From the NCBI GenBank assembly GCA_029449235.1, contig JANATG010000006.1, positions 1,922,001-1,986,000 on the forward strand: a stretch of 64,000 nucleotides of DNA. The letters run 5' to 3'. Source of the DNA: Linnemannia schmuckeri. Taxonomy: Eukaryota; Mortierellomycota; Mortierellomycetes; Mortierellales; Mortierellaceae. Shown in pieces: positions 55,215 through 64,000 of this stretch (position 1 is the stretch's first letter; each line of letters begins with the position of its first letter). The position numbers were made by a program, and so were the translations under genes. Below the pieces are notes generated by a model. The model ran no database searches. It worked only from the letters and a program-made list of their open reading frames with translations, and was not told the origin of the DNA.

Positions 55215-57591
55215 TAGACTTTGTAGTTAGTTGGGAGTTGTAGAATTCTGTTGATTTGATATCAGACTGCGGCTGAGAAAATAAAACATTGATGAGCTCT
55301 TTGTCGCCTTCCCTCCCTTTCTTATCTACTACTCCCTCAGCATCTTCCCCTTACTTCCCTGCACAAAACCATGGCCCGAAAGCTCGCCTCAATAAGGCTC
55401 GAATCCACATCCTGCGAATTCCACAAATACGCATCTCTCCTAACCCCAAAACTCCACCGCCTCTACCATCTCACCTACGAGGAATACGCGGACCAGGACG
55501 TAACAACAGCAGCTGGCGGATAGAGTGGAGCCGAGTTTTTCCATGGAACGGGGTACTGTGGTTATTTGGGGTTACAGGTCAACAGAAAGGTCAAGGTGAA
55601 CGATGATATTACGGTGGAATGGTGCTCTTCATCGAGTTTGTCGGCGTGTACGACGAGGGGAATCTTGAGTTTTGGGCACCTTGATACCTGTCTCGTCAGT
55701 ACCGGTGGTAATTCCATATGTTCAACAAGATTCCATTTGTCTCTTTTGAGTCCTCAGTCTCTTGTTCATCCAATCTTCCTGCCCACCCTCCTTCCCTTTA
55801 TTCGTTGCTGCTGTTACCTTGATTTCCATTTCCTTTCTGTATCTCCTAAAGACACACTCAATAGACCAACACATAACGACAGATACCATACTATCTCATT
55901 CACCTATATCTAATATCTCTCTTTTCGCACCTCTTTCGAATGATTTTTTGCAACCTTTTTTCTTTTTGTCTCGTTTATTATCCAACTGGGGACTCCAACA
56001 ACCTTTCTTTCATTCATACCTTTGCTTTTGACTCTCGATGTCCGCTTACCATATTTTTGTCGCCTGTTTCTTTTTGTCATTTAGTAGTTTTTTCTCGCCG
56101 TTGTTTGATTTCTTTATTTGACTGAAACAAATAAAGTATTGATTCTCACTCACCTCTCACCTTGGTCCCTGTGCCCATAAAAAGTCAGGCCATGAGCTGA
56201 TAGTATCTCACCACGGACTAATACTCACTTTCATGACTTGTTGATTTGTCTCTCTAGTATTTCTCCGACTTTTTTCGAGCAGTTTTCTCGCGTGTCTTTT
56301 TGTATGGCAGCAGCCCGAGGTTAAGCCCTATTTTTTTTTTATATTTTTGGTCCCTTGCCTTCCATCTCTAATTTATTCTTTGCCACTTTGCATCTTCCTT
56401 TACACAGTCTATATGAGGGTATCACGCTGGTCGAGTATGGAATGATTTGGACGAAATGCTGGAACTAAACAGATAGAGCTTTGGCGATCTTGGTGTTTTA
56501 TTCCCCCTTCCAACCTCCTCTATTGCGAGCTCACTACTAAATAAACACATTGTTCAAGAAGAATAGTAAGGGTATAGCAAAAAAGTGATTGACGTCAACG
56601 ACATCGGCAATTTATGTTGGAACACCCAATGCGGAGTTGAGTTGGCTGTGATTGAAAATAAACCTGCACCTTCGTCTCCTTATTAACAGGAGGAGGCAAA
56701 TGACCACCCTTTCCAAACTGTGAAAAGAAAGAAAGAAATCCAAAAGATTGCTCTCATTTTTTGCTTTTTCTTTGAACACCAGGGGTTCACCCATACACCA
56801 GTACGTGGGCAACACATTCTAACGCCCGTTGGTCCATTTTTCCATTTTTTTTCTCATTTTAATAGGGGGATCTTGTGTTGGTTTTGAGTAGCCATCGTAC
56901 TCAATTCAATTAATTATTGCTGTTTTGTACTGTACTCATATTCAGCTTCGGCTTCTTGTCGACACTTGCTATCCTTTTTCAGTCGGCTGTTGCCACTGTT
57001 CCGCATAGAGAAAAAAATGACCAACTTACGGCCTCAACGCAATAGGCATTTTTTTTTGCTCTGGCTTTATTACCTCCCAACCCAACATGATTGAGAGCAC
57101 CAATTCCGTAGTTTCACAAAATTGATTGAAGGAACGATCTGTGCCTTGTTTTCTCTTTTTACACGAAGTGATCATAGATTACAGGTGGGTTGTCAAGCGT
57201 GCCGGGCTATTGAGGTTGAGGTGAGGAGTACGAGAAACGAGCATGAGAGAGAGATTGGGGTGCTTTGCTTATGATGATAAATGTTCTCTCCCTCTTACAT
57301 ATTGCAGTTGCACTACTGAGTTGTGGAAATGTCAGTGACGATGCGATCCAATTTATTGACGATACGATGGTGGCAGTTGGGTTATGAGTGTGCTTGAGAG
57401 AGATGGGGTGAAAGAGAAATATGATCCCTATTGAATCGTGGATGTTCCTTTTCTTTTTGTTGATGGTAAGTGCAATCCAGAACTGACCTATGGAGTCCTT
57501 TCATTTTCTTTTTTAAGGCTTACATAAATCTCCTTAAATATGGAGAGATCCCCCACTAAATCACCAAAGAAAAAACTAAAATCAAACACAC
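55215..57591. other. Gene-poor interval, 2.4 kb
   Basis: A short coding-like frame begins at 55371 (own entry). The rest is pyrimidine-rich or AT-rich with no recognised gene; a TGACGTCA-like site lies near 56590-56597. Confidence 0.5.
55371..55913 (+). CDS. Uncharacterised small frame interrupted by one in-frame stop or an intron
   Basis: The ATG at 55371 has a strong context (AAACCATGGCC) and opens 50 codons (MARKLASIRLESTSCEFHKY, then LTPKLHRLYHLTYEEYADQD) to a TAG at 55521-55523. The same frame stays open past the TAG through EFFHGTGYCGYLGLQVNRKV and DDITVEWCSSSSLSACTTRG to 55913. A 78-bp intron (55500-55577, donor GAC|GTAACA, acceptor GGTTACAG) would remove the TAG and keep frame, but its branch site is poor. 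Otherwise the gene is broken by a nonsense change. No family is recognised. The end point is uncertain because the downstream part becomes pyrimidine-rich. Confidence 0.35.
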
Positions 57592-57897
57592 ATGGCCTAC
57601 AACCATCACCGCATCTTTGAGTTCTCCCATCACGTCGATTTCCCTCCTGCATCCCTCTCTGATGATATCGTCTCATTCCCAGCACCTTCTTCCGTCCTGA
57701 CTCCTCCTCCTCCCATCCAAGCAAGCAATCTCCACCTCCAAACCCAGCTGCACGCCGTTCAAATCCAGCTTCAAGCCCTTACCATTAATGCGGATCTGCA
57801 AGACTATCCTGCCGAGGGCGAGGATAAGGACGATGATATGATGATGATCGAGTTTGTTGATGATTTTGGGTTAGGGGACGAAACGCACCGAAATTAG
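57592..57897 (+). CDS. Hypothetical small acidic-tailed protein
   Basis: The frame runs 101 codons from an ATG in good context (ACACACATGGCC). It starts MAYNHHRIFEFSHHVDFPPA, has a Pro/Ser-rich middle, a short Leu/Gln-rich helix-like stretch (LHLQTQLHAVQIQLQALTIN), and ends in an acidic Asp/Met tract (EDKDDDMMMIEFVDDFGLGD). Codon use is balanced and unlike the surrounding low-complexity DNA, which favours a real gene. No signal peptide or membrane segment. The stop lies about 100 bp before a T33 run. Function unknown. Confidence 0.55.
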   Translation: MAYNHHRIFEFSHHVDFPPASLSDDIVSFPAPSSVLTPPPPIQASNLHLQTQLHAVQIQLQALTINADLQDYPAEGEDKDDDMMMIEFVDDFGLGDETHRN

Positions 57898-57996
57898 TGC
57901 TCTTTCCCGGCCAGTGTAGTTTTTCAGCTCTTTCAGTTCTGCGGTCCTTTGTCCTTTTACTACCGTGGTCCCTTCGTGTCTCTTATCAGCCAGCCT

Positions 57997-57999
<3 letters not shown>

Positions 58000-58032
<33 letters not shown>
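58000..58032. repeat. T33 homopolymer tract
   Basis: An uninterrupted run of 33 T begins about 100 bp after the stop of the small acidic-tailed gene. If transcribed from the minus strand it would be A33. Confidence 0.95.
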
Positions 58033-58659
58033 CGCGCCATTCATCTCCCGACTGTTCGTAATTTACATCATCCCTACCTCTCGTCTAAACTGCCGCCTTC
58101 CCTGATTATGAAGCCACCTTCTTCCCCCCTCCCCCAGGTGCTCTTTTCATTCCCCTCCCCCTCCCCCCACCACCATCATCTCTCCCCACACTAAATAAAT
58201 ATACCTTACTATACTATTGGTCTCCCTCTCTCCCAGCTCTTCATTTCTCCATAACGATAACTGGTCTAAGCTCTCTCATTAGCCTAACAACAACAACACA
58301 CGGACGTGGTCTCATATCCCGCTTCATAACTGATCAGAACAAAGAGGCAGACATGATCTGCACATCCCTTACGTTCATTATCCTGTTGCTATGGAAGGGT
58401 GACATTTATTTGACTCAATTCAACCGCTTTCACTCCGTGCTTGCCCTGTTAGAAGGATCTACACACTAGAGAAGAGGGAGAGAAAGAAGAAACTAGGGGT
58501 ACATTGTTTTTGTTTACTTGTCTTCGTTGTGTGGAGTATGGTGAAGTGGAAAGGCAAGAAGGCAAGTCCTCTTCTACCTTCCTCTCTTTTGAAGCTATGC
58601 GACACCATGCAAGGACCGAGAAACAGGTCGAGGGGAAAGAAGAGCTACCATCACCACCA

Positions 58660-59075
58660 CTAGCCCTCGCAGTAGTTGTAGTGGCTGTTGTGGTTGTAGT
58701 AACCGTACGGGCTAGTGGCGGCGGGGTCAGTAAAGAAGACAGTGCTGCCAGAGGTGTCGGCGAAAAAGGAGGCGGTCTCGGTGTCAAGGGCTTCGTCAGG
58801 CTGGTGGGCCTAGTAGGGGTCTTGCGGCCAATCGTAAGGGGTGTTAATCTTCATGGTCATGAATTGGTTCATCGAGGTTCGACAAATCGTCATGGTCTTC
58901 CTCGTTGTTGTCATAAGAAACAAGGGTTGGTGCGAGGAAGAGGTGTTGTTGTTCATGCTGATAATGATCGGGGGGCAGGCATATCAAATTCGTCCTGGTG
59001 GTAATCGATAACTTCTGGGTAGAGGAAGAGTGATCGATGGTGGTAGTGCGTGGGCTCGAGGAAGGAGGGGTATTG
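58660..59075 (-). pseudogene. Broken Tyr/His/Asp-rich coding frame
   Basis: Three successive minus-strand frames read as one protein: YPSFLEPTHYHHRSLFLYPE and VIDYHQDEFDMPAP down to a C6 run (58970-58975); then DHYQHEQQHLFLAPTLVSYD and LSNLDEPIHDHED to a TAA; then TPYDWPQDPY, a TAG, AHQPDEALDTETASFFADTS and SPYGYYNHNSHYNYCEG. One-base changes near 58970 and 58850 plus one nonsense codon separate them. I infer a decayed gene, or a live gene with assembly errors in homopolymers. No start was located upstream, and no family is recognised. Confidence 0.4.
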
Positions 59076-59145
59076 ACTGAGAGTTCGTGTTTTTACCTCC
59101 CTGTATCGTGCCGATCAGATCGGCTGAACTAATTACACTGATTGA

Positions 59146-59149
<4 letters not shown>

Positions 59150-59180
<31 letters not shown>

Positions 59181-59189
59181 GGGGGGGGG
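59150..59189. repeat. T30 followed directly by G10
   Basis: Thirty T are followed without a break by ten G. It lies just upstream (in minus-strand sense) of the broken Tyr/His-rich frame. Such a junction of two homopolymers is unlike the other T-only tracts in the window. Confidence 0.95.
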
Positions 59190-59582
59190 GTGTTGTGTCT
59201 TTTATGGATAGGATATCCTCCCGTGCTACTTGGCGATCGTTTCTTAGTAAGATATAGGCAAAGTCTTGTTTTTTTTGTTCGCATGGCCAACAAGCATGCC
59301 ATTTTGTCGTACAAAAGATGAATGTATCACCACTCTCCGTCCATGCAGCTAATGGCACCACTCGCTGACGTCAACTGAGACCATGATCTCCTCCTGTTGC
59401 TTTTATGTGTCTTTCAGATACAAAGTGTAAAAAAAAAATAGTTCTGTTTTTTTTCTCATTTAATTTATTCTATGGTACAAACATGTGCGCAAACGAAAAA
59501 AAGAGACAAAGAAAGTGGTATCAAAGAGAAAAAAGGCAGAAAAAAAAAAGGCAACCTCAAAAGAAGAGGGAGGAAAGAGGCA

Positions 59583-61526
59583 TTAAGAGTCAAAGTTCTC
59601 GTAAATGTTGCCAAACTTGCAGAACTTGGCATAGGCATCGGTGCCGTAGCCGTGCATGGTAAACACCTTGAGGTCACCTCCCCAATACTCGGCATAGACG
59701 CGACTCATAGGAAGACCGATTCCCAAGTGAAGCGACTGGTTCTTGTACTGCTGTGGTGAGGTTGCAGTTGAGAAAGAGGACGTTTGAGCAGATTGATTCC
59801 GGGAGGGTGCGTGGCGGTCAAGAGGCATGGCTGCTTCGCTGGGGTGGTAGGTTGGGTTCTTGTTTGCTGCTGGGGGTGGCGGGAGGACAATGTTTTCATC
59901 CTGTCCTTGTCCGTCGGTTTCTTGGAAAGGGGTTGAGGTTGAGGGTGACGAAGAGGGCTGAGCAACCTGCTCCTGAACGGTGGCAGCCATCTTGGAGATC
60001 TTTTCGAAATTGGCGAACCGAGCTGGGGACTGGGCATAGGACCAAAGCTGAGACTCCATCTCTGGGTGGATTCCGCCTCCCTTGTCCGAGACACGGAACA
60101 CAATCTCGTGGGTACCCTCACAGACGGTGACCTGGATCGGTGGCAACTCTCCCGTCGCTGGATCCCGCTTCCCGTTCTGCATGACGAACCGCATGGAGTT
60201 CTTGAGGAGCTCGTAGAGGATGTATTCGATGTGGTCGGGGATGTAGGTGAACTCTGCGTCAATGTTGCCGTCGAGGAAGACCTTGGGTGGCGTCATCCCC
60301 CCACTGGCCTGGCGACAGGTGTCAGCAGCGAGGAGGGCGGTTCGTTCGACAATGTCCCTGGGTTTGATGTGGGTGTATATAATTCCAATGTATCCACGGT
60401 CGGTCATCATGTGATTGGGCGAATTAAAGTTGCTGGTAAGGGTGATGTGCTGTTCCGCAAGCACACGCCGAGAGATCCTGGATCGAAGCATCTTGCTCAT
60501 AAACTGGTCGACCTGGGCCGCAGGGATATGTTTTGAGCACTCCATAATACCCAACGCCAACTGAGGGATGACAACGAGGTGGTCGTTCAAGAGTCCCTTG
60601 ACCATCTCACAAAACGCATCGTTCTCCTCCAACGTCTTGATCTCGGGGACCTTGGCGATCTTCTCAAAGGCCTGCCAGTAGAGATCGTAGACGAGCTCGA
60701 TATGAGGGTTGGTTCCGACGATAAAGGGCAGATTCTGGAAGTCGCGGATTCGATGGGCCAAACGGATGGGGAGCTCCGTCCGAACATAGTTGGCTGATTT
60801 AAGCAGCTTATCCTCCTGCATATTCCGACCGAAAAAGACCAATTGGCGGAGTGTGATCGGACTGACGGCTTGATGGACGTATGGATCAAGGATGCGGTTC
60901 TGATAAAAGTGTTGCGGGCTGTATCGACGTCTTGCCTGCGGCTGCTTCACAATCGAGGCTGGGTTGTTCATTTTGAAGAGAGGAGACGATTGTGGGGAAT
61001 AGGCAGAGGCGGTGGTTGTAGAGGTGGTATTGAGATTGGAATTGGGCATGGATGGGAAAGTCGAGGAGGCGATATGGATTGGTTGTGAGGATTGTTGGTT
61101 GGTCCGGTGGAGAAGCTGGGGTGATTCCTGTTGGTAGGTACGACTTGTGTTGGCAGCAGCATTGGCGTTGGTTATCGATGGGTGTGGTTGGTGTGAGTGT
61201 GCAGCTGTAGCTAGACTGCTGTATCCTTTCCTTCCTGTTGTTATTGTTGTTGCTGTTGAGGAAGAGATAGTGTTTGTCCCGGAGAGGTAGTGTTTGGTCC
61301 TTGTGACGATGCGACATTGTCCGAGCGCACTGGCGGCAGTCTTGTTTCCTGTGGTTGTCATGGTGCTACCGCTAATCAACCGTGGTGTCCTCCTTGCGAC
61401 AGCGGCTGTTGTTGCTGGTGTTCTTGAGGAACAGGAAGTGGTCAAGGAGAAGGCACAGGAGGAGGAAGCAGAGGAGTAGAGGCGTTGACACCTTGAGGTT
61501 GTCTGAGGGAGTCTGTTCATAGCCAT
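59583..61526 (-). CDS. Mitochondrial branched-chain alpha-ketoacid dehydrogenase kinase (PDK/BCKDK family), single exon
   Basis: An uninterrupted frame of 647 residues from the ATG at 61526. The first ~200 residues are a long Ser/Thr/Gln-rich extension that begins as an Arg/Ser-rich mitochondrial presequence without acidic residues. The kinase core starts at about 205 (HFYQNRILDPYV) with LLKSANYVRTELPIRLAHRI and FQNLPFIVGTNPHIE. GHKL ATP-site motifs: N-box ELLKNSMRF (E439, N443), G1 VSDKGGGI (D481, G483, G485), and G2 GIGLPMSR (602-609). Sequence resembles BCKDK more than pyruvate dehydrogenase kinases. About 85 residues of low-complexity sequence (515-597) are inserted in the ATP lid before G2. 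Family members phosphorylate E1 and shut down branched-chain amino-acid oxidation in the matrix. Confidence 0.92.
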   Translation of the reverse strand: MAMNRLPQTTSRCQRLYSSASSSCAFSLTTSCSSRTPATTAAVARRTPRLISGSTMTTTGNKTAASALGQCRIVTRTKHYLSGTNTISSSTATTITTGRKGYSSLATAAHSHQPHPSITNANAAANTSRTYQQESPQLLHRTNQQSSQPIHIASSTFPSMPNSNLNTTSTTTASAYSPQSSPLFKMNNPASIVKQPQARRRYSPQHFYQNRILDPYVHQAVSPITLRQLVFFGRNMQEDKLLKSANYVRTELPIRLAHRIRDFQNLPFIVGTNPHIELVYDLYWQAFEKIAKVPEIKTLEENDAFCEMVKGLLNDHLVVIPQLALGIMECSKHIPAAQVDQFMSKMLRSRISRRVLAEQHITLTSNFNSPNHMMTDRGYIGIIYTHIKPRDIVERTALLAADTCRQASGGMTPPKVFLDGNIDAEFTYIPDHIEYILYELLKNSMRFVMQNGKRDPATGELPPIQVTVCEGTHEIVFRVSDKGGGIHPEMESQLWSYAQSPARFANFEKISKMAATVQEQVAQPSSSPSTSTPFQETDGQGQDENIVLPPPPAANKNPTYHPSEAAMPLDRHAPSRNQSAQTSSFSTATSPQQYKNQSLHLGIGLPMSRVYAEYWGGDLKVFTMHGYGTDAYAKFCKFGNIYENFDS

Positions 61527-62631
61527 GTTATTATGTTGGTTGGTTGTATTGTTTCCTTTGTGTTATTGCTGGCTGGGTGTTTCCTTGCTTGGTTTGTCAA
61601 GAGCAATGAGAACAAGAGAGAAGTTGAATGAAGAAAAAAGAGTAAAAGTAGAGGGAAAATAGAAATAAAGATTGAAGAAGTAGAGAAGTGAAGAAGTAAG
61701 AGTGAGAGAGAAAGAGAAAAGGGAAAGAGAGAAGAATTAAAAAAGGAAGAAGGAAGAGAGAGAAAAAAAAAAAAAAAAAAGAAAAAAGAGTGCGATAAAA
61801 GGACAAAAAAAACAATGTCTGAGTGGAGCGATGGATCCTCTTTTTAAAGCGATTGACGATAACGGAAAGGACGGACGGACGGTCGGACGCGCATCTCAAA
61901 GACATGACCAATGGGATCACACTGGTGAGTCAATTTAGTACGAAAGAGAGAGAGCTTATTCTTTGTCATAAATAACAAGCACATGCAATGGGGCATAGAA
62001 CTGGATAAACTTAGCCCTCTCTGCCAGCTGACAATAAGAGAAGGAGTACCAGGTACCATAGGAGGCAAACAAACCCATGGATACCCAAGTAGCTACTGCT
62101 TCTCTTGTCTACTTACGATATTGATCTTTGACCATGAACCCGTGCACCCATAGACTGTATCTTCTGCTAGACACTTCTTTTTTATGGCAAAAAAAGAGAA
62201 ACAAGGGCATTTATGCATTTATGAATGCGATCGAAACTCGCTTCAATTGGTGAAAGGGAAAAAAGGGTACTCACTCCGTCGTTCCGATATTGATGTGGTT
62301 TTGTTGTGCTTTCCTTTCTTCCTTTCTTTGGTTCACCCTTCTCACCCTCGTCGTCCTCCTGTGAAAATGGTAATCTGCTCTTGTCCCTCCACTTGCAATG
62401 CTCACTTCAATGAATTGTGTGGGATGCTCTTTTCATCCAACCGATAGCAATAGGTCCAAAAAGTACCCTGGCGTACTATGGGGACGAAGAGACCTCGAGG
62501 ATGATAACCCAAAATGGCCGAATTGCACATGCTGCACGAATTTATATCTTGTCTTATATTTGTTTGTTTTGGTTTGTTTGCCTATACGTTCTCGATCATG
62601 GCCGAACCCACAAATGGTTCCTCTCCCGAGG

Positions 62632-62660
62632 ATGGACGGACGGACGGACGGACGGACGAC
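62632..62660. repeat. (GGAC)7 tetranucleotide microsatellite
   Basis: About seven tandem GGAC units. A shorter array of the same unit (about 61869-61889, one interruption) lies 750 bp to the left, between the kinase gene and this copy. Confidence 0.9.
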
Positions 62661-62733
62661 GCAGATGCGCACACACCAAGGAAAGTTTTTTGATAACCAA
62701 AGCAAGCATGTTCAAAACAAGAACGACTGAGTC

Positions 62734-62737
<4 letters not shown>

Positions 62738-62765
<28 letters not shown>
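62738..62765. repeat. T28 homopolymer tract
   Basis: An uninterrupted run of 28 T in the right-hand gene-poor interval, about 80 bp after the (GGAC)7 array. Confidence 0.95.
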
Positions 62766-62768
<3 letters not shown>

Positions 62769-64000
62769 CTTTCCGTTGTTTTCATTTTCCTTCTCTTGTC
62801 ATCCGGGTCAATCTTCCACAAGTTACCCAAGCCAAGCCCAAGAAGATGATAATGGAGAACAGTAGAGGAAAAAACAACGAAAGGCACAAACAAAGGGAGG
62901 AAAGGGTAAGAGGATGAGAAAGGGGAAGGAAGAGCAGGAGAGGGATCATTCATATCACCGATTAAAGGAGGCCCATGGTCGGTGATGATTTGTCTGTTGA
63001 AAAAGGACCTCTCTTTTTTTTTTCTTTTTATGTTCGCCCCCCTTTTACTGCGCGCTTTTTTTTCCAGGTTTTGGCTTGTGCATGCTGTGCCATAATAGTT
63101 CATGCCTATCTATCAGGGAAAGAAAAAGGGAGTGGAGGGGGTGGAATCGTGGCTCCTTTTCAATCATGCCTTGGCTTGACTTGACTTGACCTTCTGATAG
63201 TCGGTCTTTGCTGCGCCGGCATGAACAAAGTGAGTCTCTTATTTGTTATCGGGGAAAGGAAGGGGATAGACATGGCAAGTCAAGGAGACTAGACTCTTCT
63301 CGATTTTACCCGCCATTTCTGTCATTCTGTACGTAGGGCACGCATTATTGAAACACATAATCATCCCATACACCCATGAAGGGCCATGGTGGTTATGTTT
63401 TTCATACTTTGTTGGGTGAGCGACTTATTTTTTTATCATTAGGCGCTAGAAGAGATGGAGAGAGAGAGGAGCAGCAAACTTTTGACTACTTAGGAACGAA
63501 AGGGAATCGTTGGATTTGGATGCCGTCATTTGCATCACCGTACGTGGAAAGGTCCCGACCCTTTGACATTTATCTTTGCTTCTGACTTTTCTTTTTACTT
63601 GAGCATAGAAGAAGAGCGTTGAGGGATCGATAGAAATGATGTATTGTTGCATGTTCCTTATCTTTGTCTGTTCATTTCAGGAGGTTAAACCAGCTTGTCA
63701 TTTTGGCGAGCACTTTGAGTGGCCCTACGATCCTTTGACCAGACGTGTTATGTGGGAGGAAGCAGGAGGAATATGAAGAAGCAGAGAACGAAGGCAAGAA
63801 AGAAGGCGGAGTGTTGTGGATCAGGAGGAGATGTCTCCGTTGTCTACTGCTATTTCTTCTAGGTGCCGAAGACAAGAATCCAACAGGCCTTTTTTTTCTT
63901 TTTCGACGCGTTTGTTACAGATGGTCATGTGATTCAGGTCCCTTTTCTGTGCCGTCCTGCCCGTTGGTTCTCACACAGTTGAACAGAAATATTCCCATGC

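Larger units (their letters stand above)
61527..64000. other. Gene-poor interval to the window end, 2.5 kb
   Basis: The first 300 bp are GA-rich and probably include the promoter of the kinase gene. (GGAC)n microsatellites occur at about 61869-61889 and 62632-62660, and a T28 run at 62738-62765. Frames are low-complexity or short; no recognised gene and no sign of a gene entering from the right edge. Confidence 0.5.

Noticed and set aside
61869..62660. Pair of GGAC arrays as transposon termini or attachment sites
   Set aside because: They are simple tetranucleotide repeats without inverted orientation, target duplication or an enclosed coding region.
62582..63103. Minus-strand frame of 173 codons across the T28 run
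   Set aside because: It consists of poly-Lys and Phe/Ser stretches from homopolymer and purine-rich DNA; no homology is suggested.

Overview
This is a fungal nuclear window. About fifteen confident protein genes, many with short GT-AG introns, lie among long AT-rich, purine/pyrimidine-skewed intergenic stretches and many A/T homopolymers. A complex I subunit gene, a WHI2-type regulator, intron-dense genes and glutamine/serine-rich inserts suggest an early-diverging filamentous fungus. Mortierellomycota is my best guess, from style rather than from any comparison.

Layout. 1-4.2 kb: the 3' part of a C2H2 zinc-finger gene, then a zinc alcohol dehydrogenase (minus) split by a 1.8-kb intron. 4.2-11 kb: mostly noncoding, with a single-pass membrane protein gene (8.3-9.5 kb) and an initiator tRNA-Met (10,986-11,057, minus). 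11.2-17.9 kb: divergent pair TDP1 (minus, 12 coding exons) and a WHI2-like BTB regulator (plus). 18.4-21.8 kb: an NPC2/ML-domain lipid-transfer protein and an Mpo1-like dioxygenase, both minus. 24.1-26.4 kb: the NADH-binding 51-kDa subunit of complex I. 27.1-35.6 kb: a disordered basic protein (minus) divergent from a 1,487-residue protein with a PRRC2/BAT2-type N-terminus (plus). 36.0-38.2 kb: an amino-acid permease. 44.1-46.5 kb: an F-box protein. 52.2-55.2 kb: a 25-codon ribosomal protein eL41 gene and a fatty aldehyde dehydrogenase. 57.6-61.5 kb: a small acidic protein, a broken reading frame and a mitochondrial branched-chain alpha-ketoacid dehydrogenase kinase.

Functional links. Mpo1 and Hfd1-type aldehyde dehydrogenase both act in long-chain-base breakdown in yeast; the ML protein also handles lipids. 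The permease, the WHI2-like protein and the BCKDH kinase all touch amino-acid uptake, sensing or catabolism. These genes are dispersed and separately transcribed, so I see a normal chromosome segment and no dedicated cluster. I saw no intact mobile element, CRISPR array or viral gene.

The most unusual signals are in gene structure and the gene-poor gaps: a 13-nt microexon and a GC-AG intron in TDP1, a second GC-AG intron just after the first 16 coding bases of the PRRC2-like gene, a four-codon upstream ORF whose stop overlaps the eL41 start, four degenerate ~90-bp repeats near 51.0-51.4 kb, and scattered coding-like fragments.
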